From positions 124,001 through 188,000 of the forward strand of contig NZ_QKPO01000007.1 of NCBI RefSeq assembly GCF_003258355.1: a stretch of DNA of 64,000 nt, written 5' to 3'. Below are positions 25,682 to 33,671 of the stretch, piece after piece. The first letter of the stretch is position 1, and every line of letters starts with the position of its first letter. The translations under genes and the position numbers were made by a program. Source of the stretch: Confluentibacter sediminis (GTDB lineage Bacteria > Bacteroidota > Bacteroidia > Flavobacteriales > Flavobacteriaceae). The notes beneath the pieces are model-generated. The model was not told where the DNA came from and did no database searches. It saw only the letters and a list, made by a program, of their open reading frames with translations.

Positions 25682-26038
25682 TTACTTTTGATTATTCTCA
25701 TTAACTCGGAAAATAACAATATCTGTTATCAAGTCCATGGGCAGTGCTTCCTTTAATGGAAATTGAACAGAACCTTTCCCTTGTTTGTATTTAGAAAGTT
25801 GAGATTTGAATTTTTCATATCCCGTAGGTGTGGCATAAAACCCAATATGTTTGGAAAATCCTCCAAAATAAACTAGCGGTTTTTTATTCAATTTATAAGC
25901 AGGCATGGCATAAGAGATATTTTCTATGGCATGGGGTGCGTGTTTTAAAACACTGTTCCGTACTAGACGTAATTTATTCTGTATGTCTTTAGGGAATTCA
26001 GCAATATATTCATTAACAGTAATAATTTCCTTTTTCAT
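25682..26038 (-). CDS. DUF1801 family protein (iron-chaperone/YdhG-like)
   Basis: This 118-residue protein has the family pattern: N-terminal TVNEYIAEFPKDIQNKLRLVRNSVLKHAPHAIENISYAMPAYK, then VYFGGFSKHIGFYATP. The fold is frataxin-like by family description and some members are called iron chaperones, but the role is not established. It leads a two-gene unit with a related gene. Confidence 0.85.
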   Translation of the reverse strand: MKKEIITVNEYIAEFPKDIQNKLRLVRNSVLKHAPHAIENISYAMPAYKLNKKPLVYFGGFSKHIGFYATPTGYEKFKSQLSKYKQGKGSVQFPLKEALPMDLITDIVIFRVNENNQK

Positions 26039-26086
26039 AATTCATATATAATATTGCTATCTAAGAGGAACGACATGATTAATTTA

Positions 26087-26599
26087 TTACTTAATTCGAA
26101 TAGCTTTTGTAGTAAAAGAGAGTCCTTGCTGACCCATTGTTGAATTCATAACGCCTTCAAATAAAGGTTCAGAGGATCCTTTGGGGATATACCATTCAAA
26201 TAAAAAATTAGAACCTGTTCCACCAGTTGTATCAAATTCATCTATAATGATTTCGGCTGTCTCCATAGGTGATAAAAATATAGGATGTTCGAAATATTTC
26301 CTAATTAACTTGCCGTGGGTGTCATAATATTCAGCTTTTGTAATATAAATAGTGTCTAAATCACTGGTATTTCTCAAGCTAACCATAGCAGTTAAGTTGT
26401 GGGTTTTGTGTTCAGATAAGCTATAGATCTGGGAATAAATTGAAAGATATGATTTGCCAATTTCAAGACTGTCTTTTAGACTAATATCTATCATTCTTTT
26501 AGACCAATTTTCTGTATTTATGGAGCTAACTTCTTTTTGCTCGTTGTTACAGTTTAATAAGCTTAAGGCAACTATTGTTAATATGAAATTGTATCTCAT
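26087..26599 (-). CDS. DUF3124 lipoprotein
   Basis: This 170-residue lipoprotein has a signal with Cys17 in LLNCNNE. The body matches the DUF3124 pattern: SIYSQIYS, LTAMVSLRNTSDLDTIYITKAEYYD and TGGTGSNFLFEWYIP. The family is of unknown function and predicted beta-rich. It is separated from neighbours by 50-70 bp on both sides and may be its own unit. Confidence 0.85.
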   Translation of the reverse strand: MRYNFILTIVALSLLNCNNEQKEVSSINTENWSKRMIDISLKDSLEIGKSYLSIYSQIYSLSEHKTHNLTAMVSLRNTSDLDTIYITKAEYYDTHGKLIRKYFEHPIFLSPMETAEIIIDEFDTTGGTGSNFLFEWYIPKGSSEPLFEGVMNSTMGQQGLSFTTKAIRIK

Positions 26600-26665
26600 T
26601 ATCTAATTTTTGTTTAAAAAAATATCTTACTAAGATAATGAAATTTCATAAAAAGAGTTTACCCT

Positions 26666-27634
26666 TTATTGCTGTTGTTGCTGTTGTTGCTGTTGTTGAT
26701 GCTGAATGATTTCTAGATTTTGTAAATAGCTATTAGTTGTTGTTGGTACAAAATCTTTTGTAGATGGATAATCTAAATAATTGTTTTTTGTGGTGCTAAC
26801 CTCTACTTTAACGAACAAAGATTCTTCGACATTCCCTTTAAAAACACCTTTAACGGGGGCACAGTCGTCATAACTTCTTCCAACAGCTAAGCGCACATGG
26901 TTTTCGTTTGCAATGGCATTGTTTGTTGGGTCTACACCAAACCAGCCATAAAAAGGAATATAAGCTTCAATCCATGCATGTGTAGCGCCTTCTCCTCGTG
27001 TTATAGCTTCGCTTGGGCATATATACCCACTCACATAGCGAGCAGGAATTCCAATAAGTCTAACTAGTTGCAATAAAACATTGGTGAAATCTTGGCAAAC
27101 GCCTGCTTTTAAGTTCCAAACTTCATCTAAAGTAGAGTTTACCGTAGTAATTCCTTGAATGTATTTAAAGTTTTTATATACATATTCGCAAAGCTGTAAA
27201 ACCACTTTATAAGGGGAATGATTAGTAGTGTCAATAGTTTCTATTAAATTTAAAACATCTTGAGTATTAGCAAAAGCTTTATTATGTAAGATGAAATCAA
27301 TAAAATCTATTTGCTTTTGCATGGGTTTTAATGCTTCCCATTGTTTGTCGATGGCTACGTTGTCGTCTGGAAAAATTTTATCAAAAGTTACCACTTCAAC
27401 TTCAGATTCAATAAGAAGTTCTTTATGAGGTTCGGCTATCATAAAAGTTCCGAACGTATTATTATAAAAATCTTTAAATGTTTGAATATAAGCATTATTG
27501 GTAACGGCTATGGTATGAGACAATACTTTTTGATAGTCATCATTTATAGGATGAAGCCTGACTAAATTTGCAGCGTCAATTACGTTATCACTATAGGTGT
27601 ATTTGGTAAGATGTTTAATATAGAACTTTGCCAT
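26666..27634 (-). CDS. Transglutaminase-like cysteine protease family protein with C-terminal polyglutamine
   Basis: This 322-residue protein has an N-terminal beta-rich domain (1-150) and a transglutaminase core with a full triad: Cys180 (AGVCQDFT), His219 (ATHAWIEAY) and Asp235 (GVDPTNN). It is the third gene of the ATP-grasp/alpha-E/transglutaminase operon, 11 bp after the alpha-E gene. In that family the enzyme is predicted to cleave or form amide bonds in a peptide made by the ATP-grasp enzyme. It ends in a run of ten glutamines encoded by CAACAACAG triplet repeats (26669-26698), which is not a family feature. Confidence 0.9.
   Translation of the reverse strand: MAKFYIKHLTKYTYSDNVIDAANLVRLHPINDDYQKVLSHTIAVTNNAYIQTFKDFYNNTFGTFMIAEPHKELLIESEVEVVTFDKIFPDDNVAIDKQWEALKPMQKQIDFIDFILHNKAFANTQDVLNLIETIDTTNHSPYKVVLQLCEYVYKNFKYIQGITTVNSTLDEVWNLKAGVCQDFTNVLLQLVRLIGIPARYVSGYICPSEAITRGEGATHAWIEAYIPFYGWFGVDPTNNAIANENHVRLAVGRSYDDCAPVKGVFKGNVEESLFVKVEVSTTKNNYLDYPSTKDFVPTTTNSYLQNLEIIQHQQQQQQQQQQ
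26669..26698 (-). repeat. Triplet microsatellite (CAA/CAG) encoding a polyglutamine tail
   Basis: On the minus strand CAACAACAG is repeated just over three times, giving ten Gln codons immediately before the stop. Such a repeat can change length by slippage in steps of 3 or 9 bases without breaking the frame. Confidence 0.9.
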
Positions 27635-27645
27635 AATTTATTGAA

Positions 27646-28572
27646 TCAATTATTTTGTGAAAAATAGACGGCATTAATATTTAACGATATATCACGAATA
27701 TCAGTTTTAATATCGTTTATAAAGTTTTGTAAACCTTGCTTGTTAATGTTTTCAATAGTCGTGTATTTAATAGTACTCTCTAATTTTCCAAGTAAAAATT
27801 CAATATTATTTTTTTCGAGTTCACCGCTTTCAATAAGTTGGTTAATGTGCCTGTTTAATTTGTTTACACAATAATAGACCGATCTAGGGAACAATTTATC
27901 TTGAAATACCATTCTAATCACATGATCTTCATTAAAAGTAGATTTATGGGTCTTTAAATATAACTGATAACCACCAATGGATAACAATAAATTTTTCCAA
28001 TAAAAGCTTTGTTCTAAACTATCAGATGTTTTTCCAATTTCAACAAGCTTAATGGCTGTAAAATCTGAAATTTGAATAACACGCTCTAAAAATTTCCCAA
28101 CATTCATGAAATAATAAGAAGCACCTCTTTCTTGGGTAATATCGGAAGTTCCATTATATATTAAATGATAATTTCTAAGATCTTCCAAAAATTCTATAGG
28201 ATCATCTTCTCGAAGTTTTTTAGGTAAATCTTTATTGGTTAGATATAGGTAATAATTATTTATACATAGCCATAATTCCCGAGAAATATGTTCTTGAACG
28301 CTTCGTGCATTTTCTCTGGCTTTGGTGATAATGTTTATAATAGAGTTTGAATTTTCATAACTAAACACCATAAATTCAATACACTCTATGGCATCTTCGG
28401 TGTAAAACTCATTATCTGAAGTTGTAAAATTTTTAATGATTGGTGTCCAGGAAAAAAGCTCAGGAGAGTCTTGATTGGCATAAAAATTCACTTTAAGTAA
28501 ATTTAAAATACCGCTTCCACGTTCCATATACCTGTCCAACCAAATAAGATTATTCGCTACTCTACTTAACAT
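27646..28572 (-). CDS. Alpha-E domain-containing protein
   Basis: This 308-residue, almost wholly helical protein has the alpha-E N-terminus MLSRVANNLIWLDRYMERG and repeated Glu-containing helices. It always travels with circularly permuted ATP-grasp and transglutaminase genes and is thought to act with them in peptide or peptide-tag synthesis; no activity is proven. It sits between both here, 19 bp after the ATP-grasp gene. Confidence 0.92.
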   Translation of the reverse strand: MLSRVANNLIWLDRYMERGSGILNLLKVNFYANQDSPELFSWTPIIKNFTTSDNEFYTEDAIECIEFMVFSYENSNSIINIITKARENARSVQEHISRELWLCINNYYLYLTNKDLPKKLREDDPIEFLEDLRNYHLIYNGTSDITQERGASYYFMNVGKFLERVIQISDFTAIKLVEIGKTSDSLEQSFYWKNLLLSIGGYQLYLKTHKSTFNEDHVIRMVFQDKLFPRSVYYCVNKLNRHINQLIESGELEKNNIEFLLGKLESTIKYTTIENINKQGLQNFINDIKTDIRDISLNINAVYFSQNN

Positions 28573-28591
28573 ATGTATGTTTTTCTAATTT

Positions 28592-30034
28592 TTATTGAAT
28601 TACCCAAGTGTCTTTACTGCCGCCTCCTTGAGAACTATTTACTACTAACGAGCCTTTTTTTAAGGCGACCCTCGTAAGACCTCCAGGGCAAATATCTATC
28701 CCGTCTCGACCAGATAAAGCAAAGGGCCTTAAATCGATACAGCGCGGAGATAATTGACCATTTATGTAGCATGGTGCTGTAGATAATCTTAATATAGGCT
28801 GTGCTATAAAGTTTCCAGGTTTTTTCTTGACATTATCTAGATAGTCTTTTATTTCTTCGTCAGACGCTTCATGCCCCATTAGCATGCCATAGCCACCACT
28901 ACCATCCGTTTTTTTAATAACCATGTCTTTTATGTTTTTTGTGACATATTCGAGTTCATCTGGTCGTCCTAATTGATAGGTTTCTATATTTTTTAAAATG
29001 GGCTCTTCACCTAAATAATATTTTATCATATCTGGTACATAGATATAGATGGCTTTATCATCTGCTATGCCTGTTCCTGGAGCATTTACTATATTAACAT
29101 TGCCTTTTCTGTAAACATCCATAATACCAGCAACTCCTAAAACACTTTTGGCGTTAAACTCTAAAGGGTCTAAAAAATCGTCATCTACACGCCTGTAAAT
29201 AACATCTACTTGTTTTAGTCCATTAGTGGTTTTCATGTAGACAAAATGATTCTTAACAACCAAATCGCTGCCCTCAACCAATTCGATACCCATAAGTCTG
29301 GCTAACGTGGTGTGTTCGTAATATGCTGAATTATAAATACCTGGAGTTAAAAGGACAATGTTAGGGTTTAAATTATTGGAAAGTTCCTTTAATTTTTTGT
29401 AAAGCATGTTAGGGTAATTAGATACCGATCGTACACCACTTTTTGGTAAAATGCCAGGAAATAAGCGCTTAGATATTTCCCTGTTTTCTAGCATATAGCT
29501 AACCCCAGAAGGTGTGCGTAAATTATCTTCAAGCACATAGAACTCACCATCATTATTACGAATTAAATCGACACCAGATATATGTACATACACATCATAA
29601 GGAACTTTCACGCCTTTCATTTCACGTAAAAAATTGGGGCAAGAATAAATTAATTCTCCGGGTATAATACCGTCTTTAATAATGAACTGTTCGTTGTATA
29701 TATCCTTAATAAAAAGGTTTAAAGCTTTAAGACGTTGTTTTATGCCTTTTTCTATTTTATCCCACTCATTAGCCGTTATAATTCTTGGAACAATGTCAAA
29801 AGGAAATATTTTTTCTATACCTTCATTGTCACTGTATACCGTAAAGGTAACACCTTGACTCATGAATAAGTGCTTAGAGAGTTCTTCTTTTTTGGTTAGT
29901 TTTTCGGGAGATGTGTTTTTTAAATATTCAATAAACCCCTCATATTGAGCTCGTAATTTTGAATCTGTGCAGTACATCTCATCCCAGGTGCTTGGTAGTT
30001 GGTTGTATGATGAAAAAAGATTGTTGTTTTCCAT
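28592..30034 (-). CDS. Circularly permuted type 2 ATP-grasp protein
   Basis: This 480-residue ATP-grasp enzyme has the permuted order. Early segments are PFDIVPRIITANEWDKIEKGIKQR (about 77-100) and YVLEDNLRTPSGVSYMLENR (about 165). The ATP-binding lysine segment KKTDGSGGYGMLMG lies later (about 380), and the C-terminus is LRPFALSGRD...PGGLTRVA. Such enzymes probably ligate amino acids onto a peptide; substrate and product are unknown. It heads the three-gene operon and is preceded by a good promoter. Confidence 0.94.
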   Translation of the reverse strand: MENNNLFSSYNQLPSTWDEMYCTDSKLRAQYEGFIEYLKNTSPEKLTKKEELSKHLFMSQGVTFTVYSDNEGIEKIFPFDIVPRIITANEWDKIEKGIKQRLKALNLFIKDIYNEQFIIKDGIIPGELIYSCPNFLREMKGVKVPYDVYVHISGVDLIRNNDGEFYVLEDNLRTPSGVSYMLENREISKRLFPGILPKSGVRSVSNYPNMLYKKLKELSNNLNPNIVLLTPGIYNSAYYEHTTLARLMGIELVEGSDLVVKNHFVYMKTTNGLKQVDVIYRRVDDDFLDPLEFNAKSVLGVAGIMDVYRKGNVNIVNAPGTGIADDKAIYIYVPDMIKYYLGEEPILKNIETYQLGRPDELEYVTKNIKDMVIKKTDGSGGYGMLMGHEASDEEIKDYLDNVKKKPGNFIAQPILRLSTAPCYINGQLSPRCIDLRPFALSGRDGIDICPGGLTRVALKKGSLVVNSSQGGGSKDTWVIQ

Positions 30035-30055
30035 AAGTTTTTATGTCTCTAAACA

Positions 30056-30086
30056 AATGTAAAAAAATGCTGAAAAATATTCAATG
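30056..30086 (-). promoter_or_regulatory. Promoter of the ATP-grasp/alpha-E/transglutaminase operon
   Basis: On the minus strand TTG (complement at 30084-30086) and TACATTTG (complement at 30056-30063) are 20 bp apart, matching the Bacteroidota consensus. The leader before the ATG at 30034 would be about 15 nt. Confidence 0.65.
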
Positions 30087-30286
30087 AATCAGCATTTTAA
30101 GTAAATAAAATTCAGTATTTATTTGTTTTTGTTAAAAATATCGTCACTAAAAAATTAAATATATAGATTTAGCATAACTTAATTGATTACTTCATAATGT
30201 ATGTGAAAAGTTAAGGAAATAAATTTTCTTTAATTTATAATATTGCGCTATTATTTTACATGATTATTTTTTTTTAAACATCAGGC

Positions 30287-30310
30287 AACCTTTTAAACAC
30301 TATTAGCGTC
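30287..30310 (+). promoter_or_regulatory. ECF-type promoter upstream of the sigma factor gene
   Basis: GGCAACC (AACC at 30287-30290) and CGTC (30307-30310) are separated by 16 bp. An AAC-type -35 and CGTC-type -10 is the general signature of promoters read by ECF sigma factors, and such genes are often autoregulated. The start codon at 30329 is 18 bp downstream. No TTG/TAnnTTTG housekeeping promoter is seen in this stretch. Confidence 0.6.
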
Positions 30311-30328
30311 TTTATAAATAGAACACAT

Positions 30329-30904
30329 ATGAAGCCACTTTTGAAAGTCATTCAACTTTATAAAAACGAAACCACCCTCATTAAAAAAGCTGCGGATAAT
30401 AACCGTGAAGCCCAGCAGGCATTATTTGAAATACATGCACCCAAAATGCTCAGTGTTTGCCGGTATTATATTACCGATTTACAATATGCTGAAGACACCA
30501 TGTTAAATGGGTTTTTTAAAGTATTTGCCCATTTAAAGAGTTTTAAAAATGAAGGCAGTTTTGAAGGTTGGATACGGCGTATTATGGTTAGAGAAAGCAT
30601 ATCGTTTTTACGCCAACAAAAACAAATTGAATTTTCAATTGAAGACGTTGCATATGAAAATGATTATGACGATAGCATAAACACAACTATTGAAGTAGCG
30701 GAGATACAAAAACTTATAGATGAATTACCAGAAGGTTATAAAATAGTATTTGTTATGTATGCTATAGAAGGCTATAAGCACCATGAAATTGCAAGTATGC
30801 TTAAGATTACTGAAGGCACATCAAAATCGCAATTATTTAAAGCTAGAAAATTATTGCAAGAAAAAATTAAAAAGATAAATACTACAAGTTATGGCACCAA
30901 ATAA
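30329..30904 (+). CDS. RNA polymerase ECF-type sigma factor
   Basis: This 191-residue protein has region 2 (about residues 28-95; DLQYAEDTMLNGFFKVFAHLKSF) and region 4 (about 125-180; LPEGYKIVFVMYAIEGYKHHEIASMLKITEGTSKSQLFKARKLL). It belongs to the group common in Flavobacteria with an N-terminal VIQLYKNETTLIKKAA. It overlaps the next gene by 14 bp, and that gene encodes a one-TM protein that may be its anti-sigma factor. Confidence 0.94.
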   Translation: MKPLLKVIQLYKNETTLIKKAADNNREAQQALFEIHAPKMLSVCRYYITDLQYAEDTMLNGFFKVFAHLKSFKNEGSFEGWIRRIMVRESISFLRQQKQIEFSIEDVAYENDYDDSINTTIEVAEIQKLIDELPEGYKIVFVMYAIEGYKHHEIASMLKITEGTSKSQLFKARKLLQEKIKKINTTSYGTK

Positions 30905-31613
30905 ATTTGAAGAACATATAAAAGAAAAGTTAGAGAATAGAACACTGCAGCCATCTCAAGATGCATGGAAAGCATTATCTGAACGCTTAGATAACCAATC
31001 CCAAAAAAACAAAAACACATCTTATTGGTGGTTAGGTTTAGCTGCGAGTATGGTTGGCATTTTATTAGTTACAACGTTATTTTATAAAAAAGATGTAGAC
31101 GCTAATCCTGTTATAGTTAATAATCCGAATAGCATTGAACAAAATGATAGTGAAAAAGAATTTAAGATTAAAGTTGTAACACGTGATTCTAATAAAAGCC
31201 TAGAGCCAGAATTAAAAAAAGAAATAATAAATAACAAGAAGGTTGTTGTAGCAAATAATAGTGATACACAATATAAAGAGTTAAAAAAAGAACCGGTTAA
31301 ACTTGCTGAAGTAGCCACAAATGAATTGACATTTGAAGAAGAAAAAATCAATGCAGTTGTTGCACAAATTAAATCATTAAAGGATAATAATTTAGAGGTT
31401 ACAGATTCAGAAATTGATATCTTATTGCTCAAAGCACAAAAAGAAATCAATTTACATAAATTAATCGACAAAACCACAGGCGTGGTTGATGCCAGATTGT
31501 TACTTCAAGAGGTTGAAACAGATATCGATCAATCATTCAGAAGGAAAGTTTTTGAAGCTTTAAAAGAAGGGCTTGGTACTGTGAAATCGGCTGTAGCCAA
31601 TCGGAATAATTAA
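30891..31613 (+). CDS. Membrane protein, possible anti-sigma factor (240 aa)
   Basis: A roughly 45-residue cytoplasmic N-terminus (KFEEHIKEKLENRTLQPSQDAW) is followed by a single membrane segment (about residues 46-63) and a long charged, partly coiled extracytoplasmic part (64-240). The topology and the overlap with the ECF sigma gene suggest an anti-sigma factor. The zinc-binding HxxxCxxC motif of ZAS-type anti-sigma factors is absent, so the function is inference only. Flavobacteria often encode such proteins after this class of sigma gene. Confidence 0.8.
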   Translation: MAPNKFEEHIKEKLENRTLQPSQDAWKALSERLDNQSQKNKNTSYWWLGLAASMVGILLVTTLFYKKDVDANPVIVNNPNSIEQNDSEKEFKIKVVTRDSNKSLEPELKKEIINNKKVVVANNSDTQYKELKKEPVKLAEVATNELTFEEEKINAVVAQIKSLKDNNLEVTDSEIDILLLKAQKEINLHKLIDKTTGVVDARLLLQEVETDIDQSFRRKVFEALKEGLGTVKSAVANRNN

Positions 31614-31654
31614 AATTCATCATTAATCAAAATTAAATCAAAAAACGAACAGTT

Positions 31655-32740
31655 ATGCAAACAATTACAAAGAATTTAGTACTGTTGGTACTTATATTCA
31701 GCATGCAATTAATCAATGCGCAGGACACCATTCCAACAATTAAAAATCAACGAGATATAGAATTGCTGGAAAAAACTAAAATCAATATTCAAGAAGAGGA
31801 GAAACAAAAATTAAAAGTTGAAGTAGAAGCTATTAATAAGAAACTTGATAATGGGGATATTACAGGTCAAGAGGCTGAGAATCTAAAAATGGAGGCTGCA
31901 AAAAAAACCACTATGAATATTGAAAACAGAATAGCAATAGTTGATAATACAATAGCGCTTTTAGAAAGAAATCAAAAGATTGATAATGATATTAGAGAAG
32001 ATAAGTTAACATTTAGAATTGGAGGAAGTGAAGGTGGCGATGTTGGTTTTATTTATTTAGGGAAAGAGGAAAATGACAAGCCTAAAATAAGAAAATATGA
32101 TAGACGTACTTCAAGCGATTTTGTATTAGCTTTCGGTTTCAACAATGCCATTATAGAAGGTGAGAGCTTAAATGATTCGCCTTATAAGTTTGGGGGCTCA
32201 CGTTTTTTTGAAATGGGTTGGGCTTGGAAAACTCGTGTGTTTGATAATAGTAATTTTATGAGGTTGAAGTATGGTGTGTCCCTTCAAATAAACGGATTAA
32301 AGCCAAATGACAATAATTATTTTGTTCAACAAGGCAATCAAACCGTTCTTGAAAACTTTCCTTATGAATTGAAAAAAGCAAAATTATCTGTTTCTAACTT
32401 AGTATTTCCAGTTCATTTTGAGTTTGGGCCTTCCAAAAAAATAGAAAAAGATGATTATATGAGATATTCCACTAACAATAAATTTAAAATAGGCTTGGGC
32501 GGTTATGGTGGGTTTAATATAGGGACACGCCAAAAATTAAAATATGAAATTGATGGGGAGCGCACAAAGGAAAAACAAAAACGAGGTTTTAACACCACTA
32601 ATTTAGTATATGGAGTTAGTGGCTATATAGCTTTTGGTGATACAGCATTATATGTTAAATATGATTTATCACCCATTTTTAACAATCAAGCTATTAAACA
32701 AAATAATATTTCTATTGGAGTAAGATTTGATATGGATTAA
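31655..32740 (+). CDS. Outer-membrane beta-barrel protein with N-terminal coiled coil
   Basis: This 361-residue protein has a signal peptide (1-22, ending INAQD). A Lys/Glu-rich helical or coiled-coil segment (about 30-118) is followed by a C-terminal barrel-like domain of alternating strands, ending in ISIGVRFDMD, a typical outer-membrane C-terminus. It lies 41 bp after the putative anti-sigma gene and is the likely target or signal partner of the ECF system. The function is unknown. Confidence 0.8.
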   Translation: MQTITKNLVLLVLIFSMQLINAQDTIPTIKNQRDIELLEKTKINIQEEEKQKLKVEVEAINKKLDNGDITGQEAENLKMEAAKKTTMNIENRIAIVDNTIALLERNQKIDNDIREDKLTFRIGGSEGGDVGFIYLGKEENDKPKIRKYDRRTSSDFVLAFGFNNAIIEGESLNDSPYKFGGSRFFEMGWAWKTRVFDNSNFMRLKYGVSLQINGLKPNDNNYFVQQGNQTVLENFPYELKKAKLSVSNLVFPVHFEFGPSKKIEKDDYMRYSTNNKFKIGLGGYGGFNIGTRQKLKYEIDGERTKEKQKRGFNTTNLVYGVSGYIAFGDTALYVKYDLSPIFNNQAIKQNNISIGVRFDMD

Positions 32741-32762
32741 ATGAACTCATAAATGAAGAAGC

Positions 32763-32797
32763 AAAAAAGCGATGGAATTTTTTCCATCGCTTTTTTT
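32763..32797. terminator. Bidirectional terminator after the ECF operon
   Basis: AAAAAAGCGATGGAA (32763-32777) and TTCCATCGCTTTTTT (32782-32796) form a 15-bp stem with loop TTTT. It serves the ECF operon and possibly the convergent DoxX-like gene. Confidence 0.92.
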
Positions 32798-32821
32798 ACT
32801 AAAAAAAACATCCTAAAAACT

Positions 32822-33196
32822 TTATGAAAAAAGAGGTTTGTACTTTTTACTATTATTGATTAGTAGTATAATATTTAAAAAGGCAACAACTACAGCTGGC
32901 CAAAATTTACTAATATCATTGTTAGTCATATTGAAAATCAAGAACGATACTGTTAAAGGAAATAATACAATCACTATAAATGGGGTCCATTTATTTGTAA
33001 CCAGAAGTAAACCAATTACCATTTCAAAAATATATAAATAAGGTAAGTACATGGCAATGGCATCAATAAAATACCTCGAGTCTTCTGGCATTTGTCCGTA
33101 GGAAGTTGGTAAAAAATGTAAAAATTGATTTAAGGCATATATCATTAGAAATAATCCTAAAACAATTCGCGACCATTTATAAACATTGGATTTCAT
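32822..33196 (-). CDS. DoxX-like integral membrane protein
   Basis: This 124-residue protein has four predicted membrane segments (about 8-26, 48-66, 70-87, 97-113). The layout and the start KWSRIVLGLFLMIYALNQF fit the DoxX/MauE-like superfamily. These are small quinone- or redox-linked membrane proteins of poorly defined role. It is a single gene between terminators. Confidence 0.78.
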   Translation of the reverse strand: MKSNVYKWSRIVLGLFLMIYALNQFLHFLPTSYGQMPEDSRYFIDAIAMYLPYLYIFEMVIGLLLVTNKWTPFIVIVLFPLTVSFLIFNMTNNDISKFWPAVVVAFLNIILLINNSKKYKPLFS

Positions 33197-33283
33197 AATA
33201 TCATGATTACTAATTCAAAAGTATTATGATTTCATGAAAGAAAATATGACGAATATCATAAAGTCTTAAATGTCAGTAATTTT

Positions 33284-33523
33284 TCAATTTTCAATATAAA
33301 CCTGTCCTCTATGAGGTTTTAAAGCATCTCTAATAGGTTTCATTTGGTCTTCATTTACGACTAAAAAAGCTGTGCTATGGGTGTCATTTAAAATTTCGGT
33401 GCCAGTAATTGAAATAGTTAGTTTTTCAGTAAGTATATACTCTTTTAAATGTTTTTCATGATGTTGTGCAATTTTATAGGCATCAGGTCCACGAAAATCC
33501 CAAATAAGCTTTAATTTGCGCAT
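33284..33523 (-). CDS. Conserved hypothetical protein, 79 aa
   Basis: From ATG 33523 the product starts MRKLKLIWDFRGPDAYKIAQHHEKHLKEY. The frame also opens at 33559, adding a Cys/Tyr-rich stretch that looks like read-back into the promoter region, so the shorter start is preferred. It is a small alpha/beta protein with a His-rich helix (AQHHEKHLKEY) and no membrane segment. It looks like a conserved Bacteroidota hypothetical, but I cannot assign a function. It is divergent from the foldase operon. Confidence 0.72.
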   Translation of the reverse strand: MRKLKLIWDFRGPDAYKIAQHHEKHLKEYILTEKLTISITGTEILNDTHSTAFLVVNEDQMKPIRDALKPHRGQVYIEN

Positions 33524-33614
33524 TGTTTTGTATTTTGAAAAGCAAATATAAAACTTCATTTTATTAGAGATCCCATAATAATATAAAAGCTTTTTAAACG
33601 TTTGTTAATGCAAC

Positions 33615-33644
33615 TTGCATTATAGGTTAATATTAGTATTTTTG
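33615..33644 (+). promoter_or_regulatory. Promoter of the PpiC/SurA operon
   Basis: TTG (33615-33617) and TATTTTTG (33637-33644) are 19 bp apart, matching the Bacteroidota consensus. The TTG is part of a 15-bp palindrome, AATGCAACTTGCATT (33607-33621), a possible operator. The start codon is at 33672. Confidence 0.65.
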
Positions 33645-33671
33645 TCACTATTCTAAAATTTAAAACATTAC

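Noticed and set aside
26669-26698. CRISPR or other repeat array at the CAA/CAG tract
   Set aside because: It is an in-frame triplet repeat at the end of a gene with no spacers.
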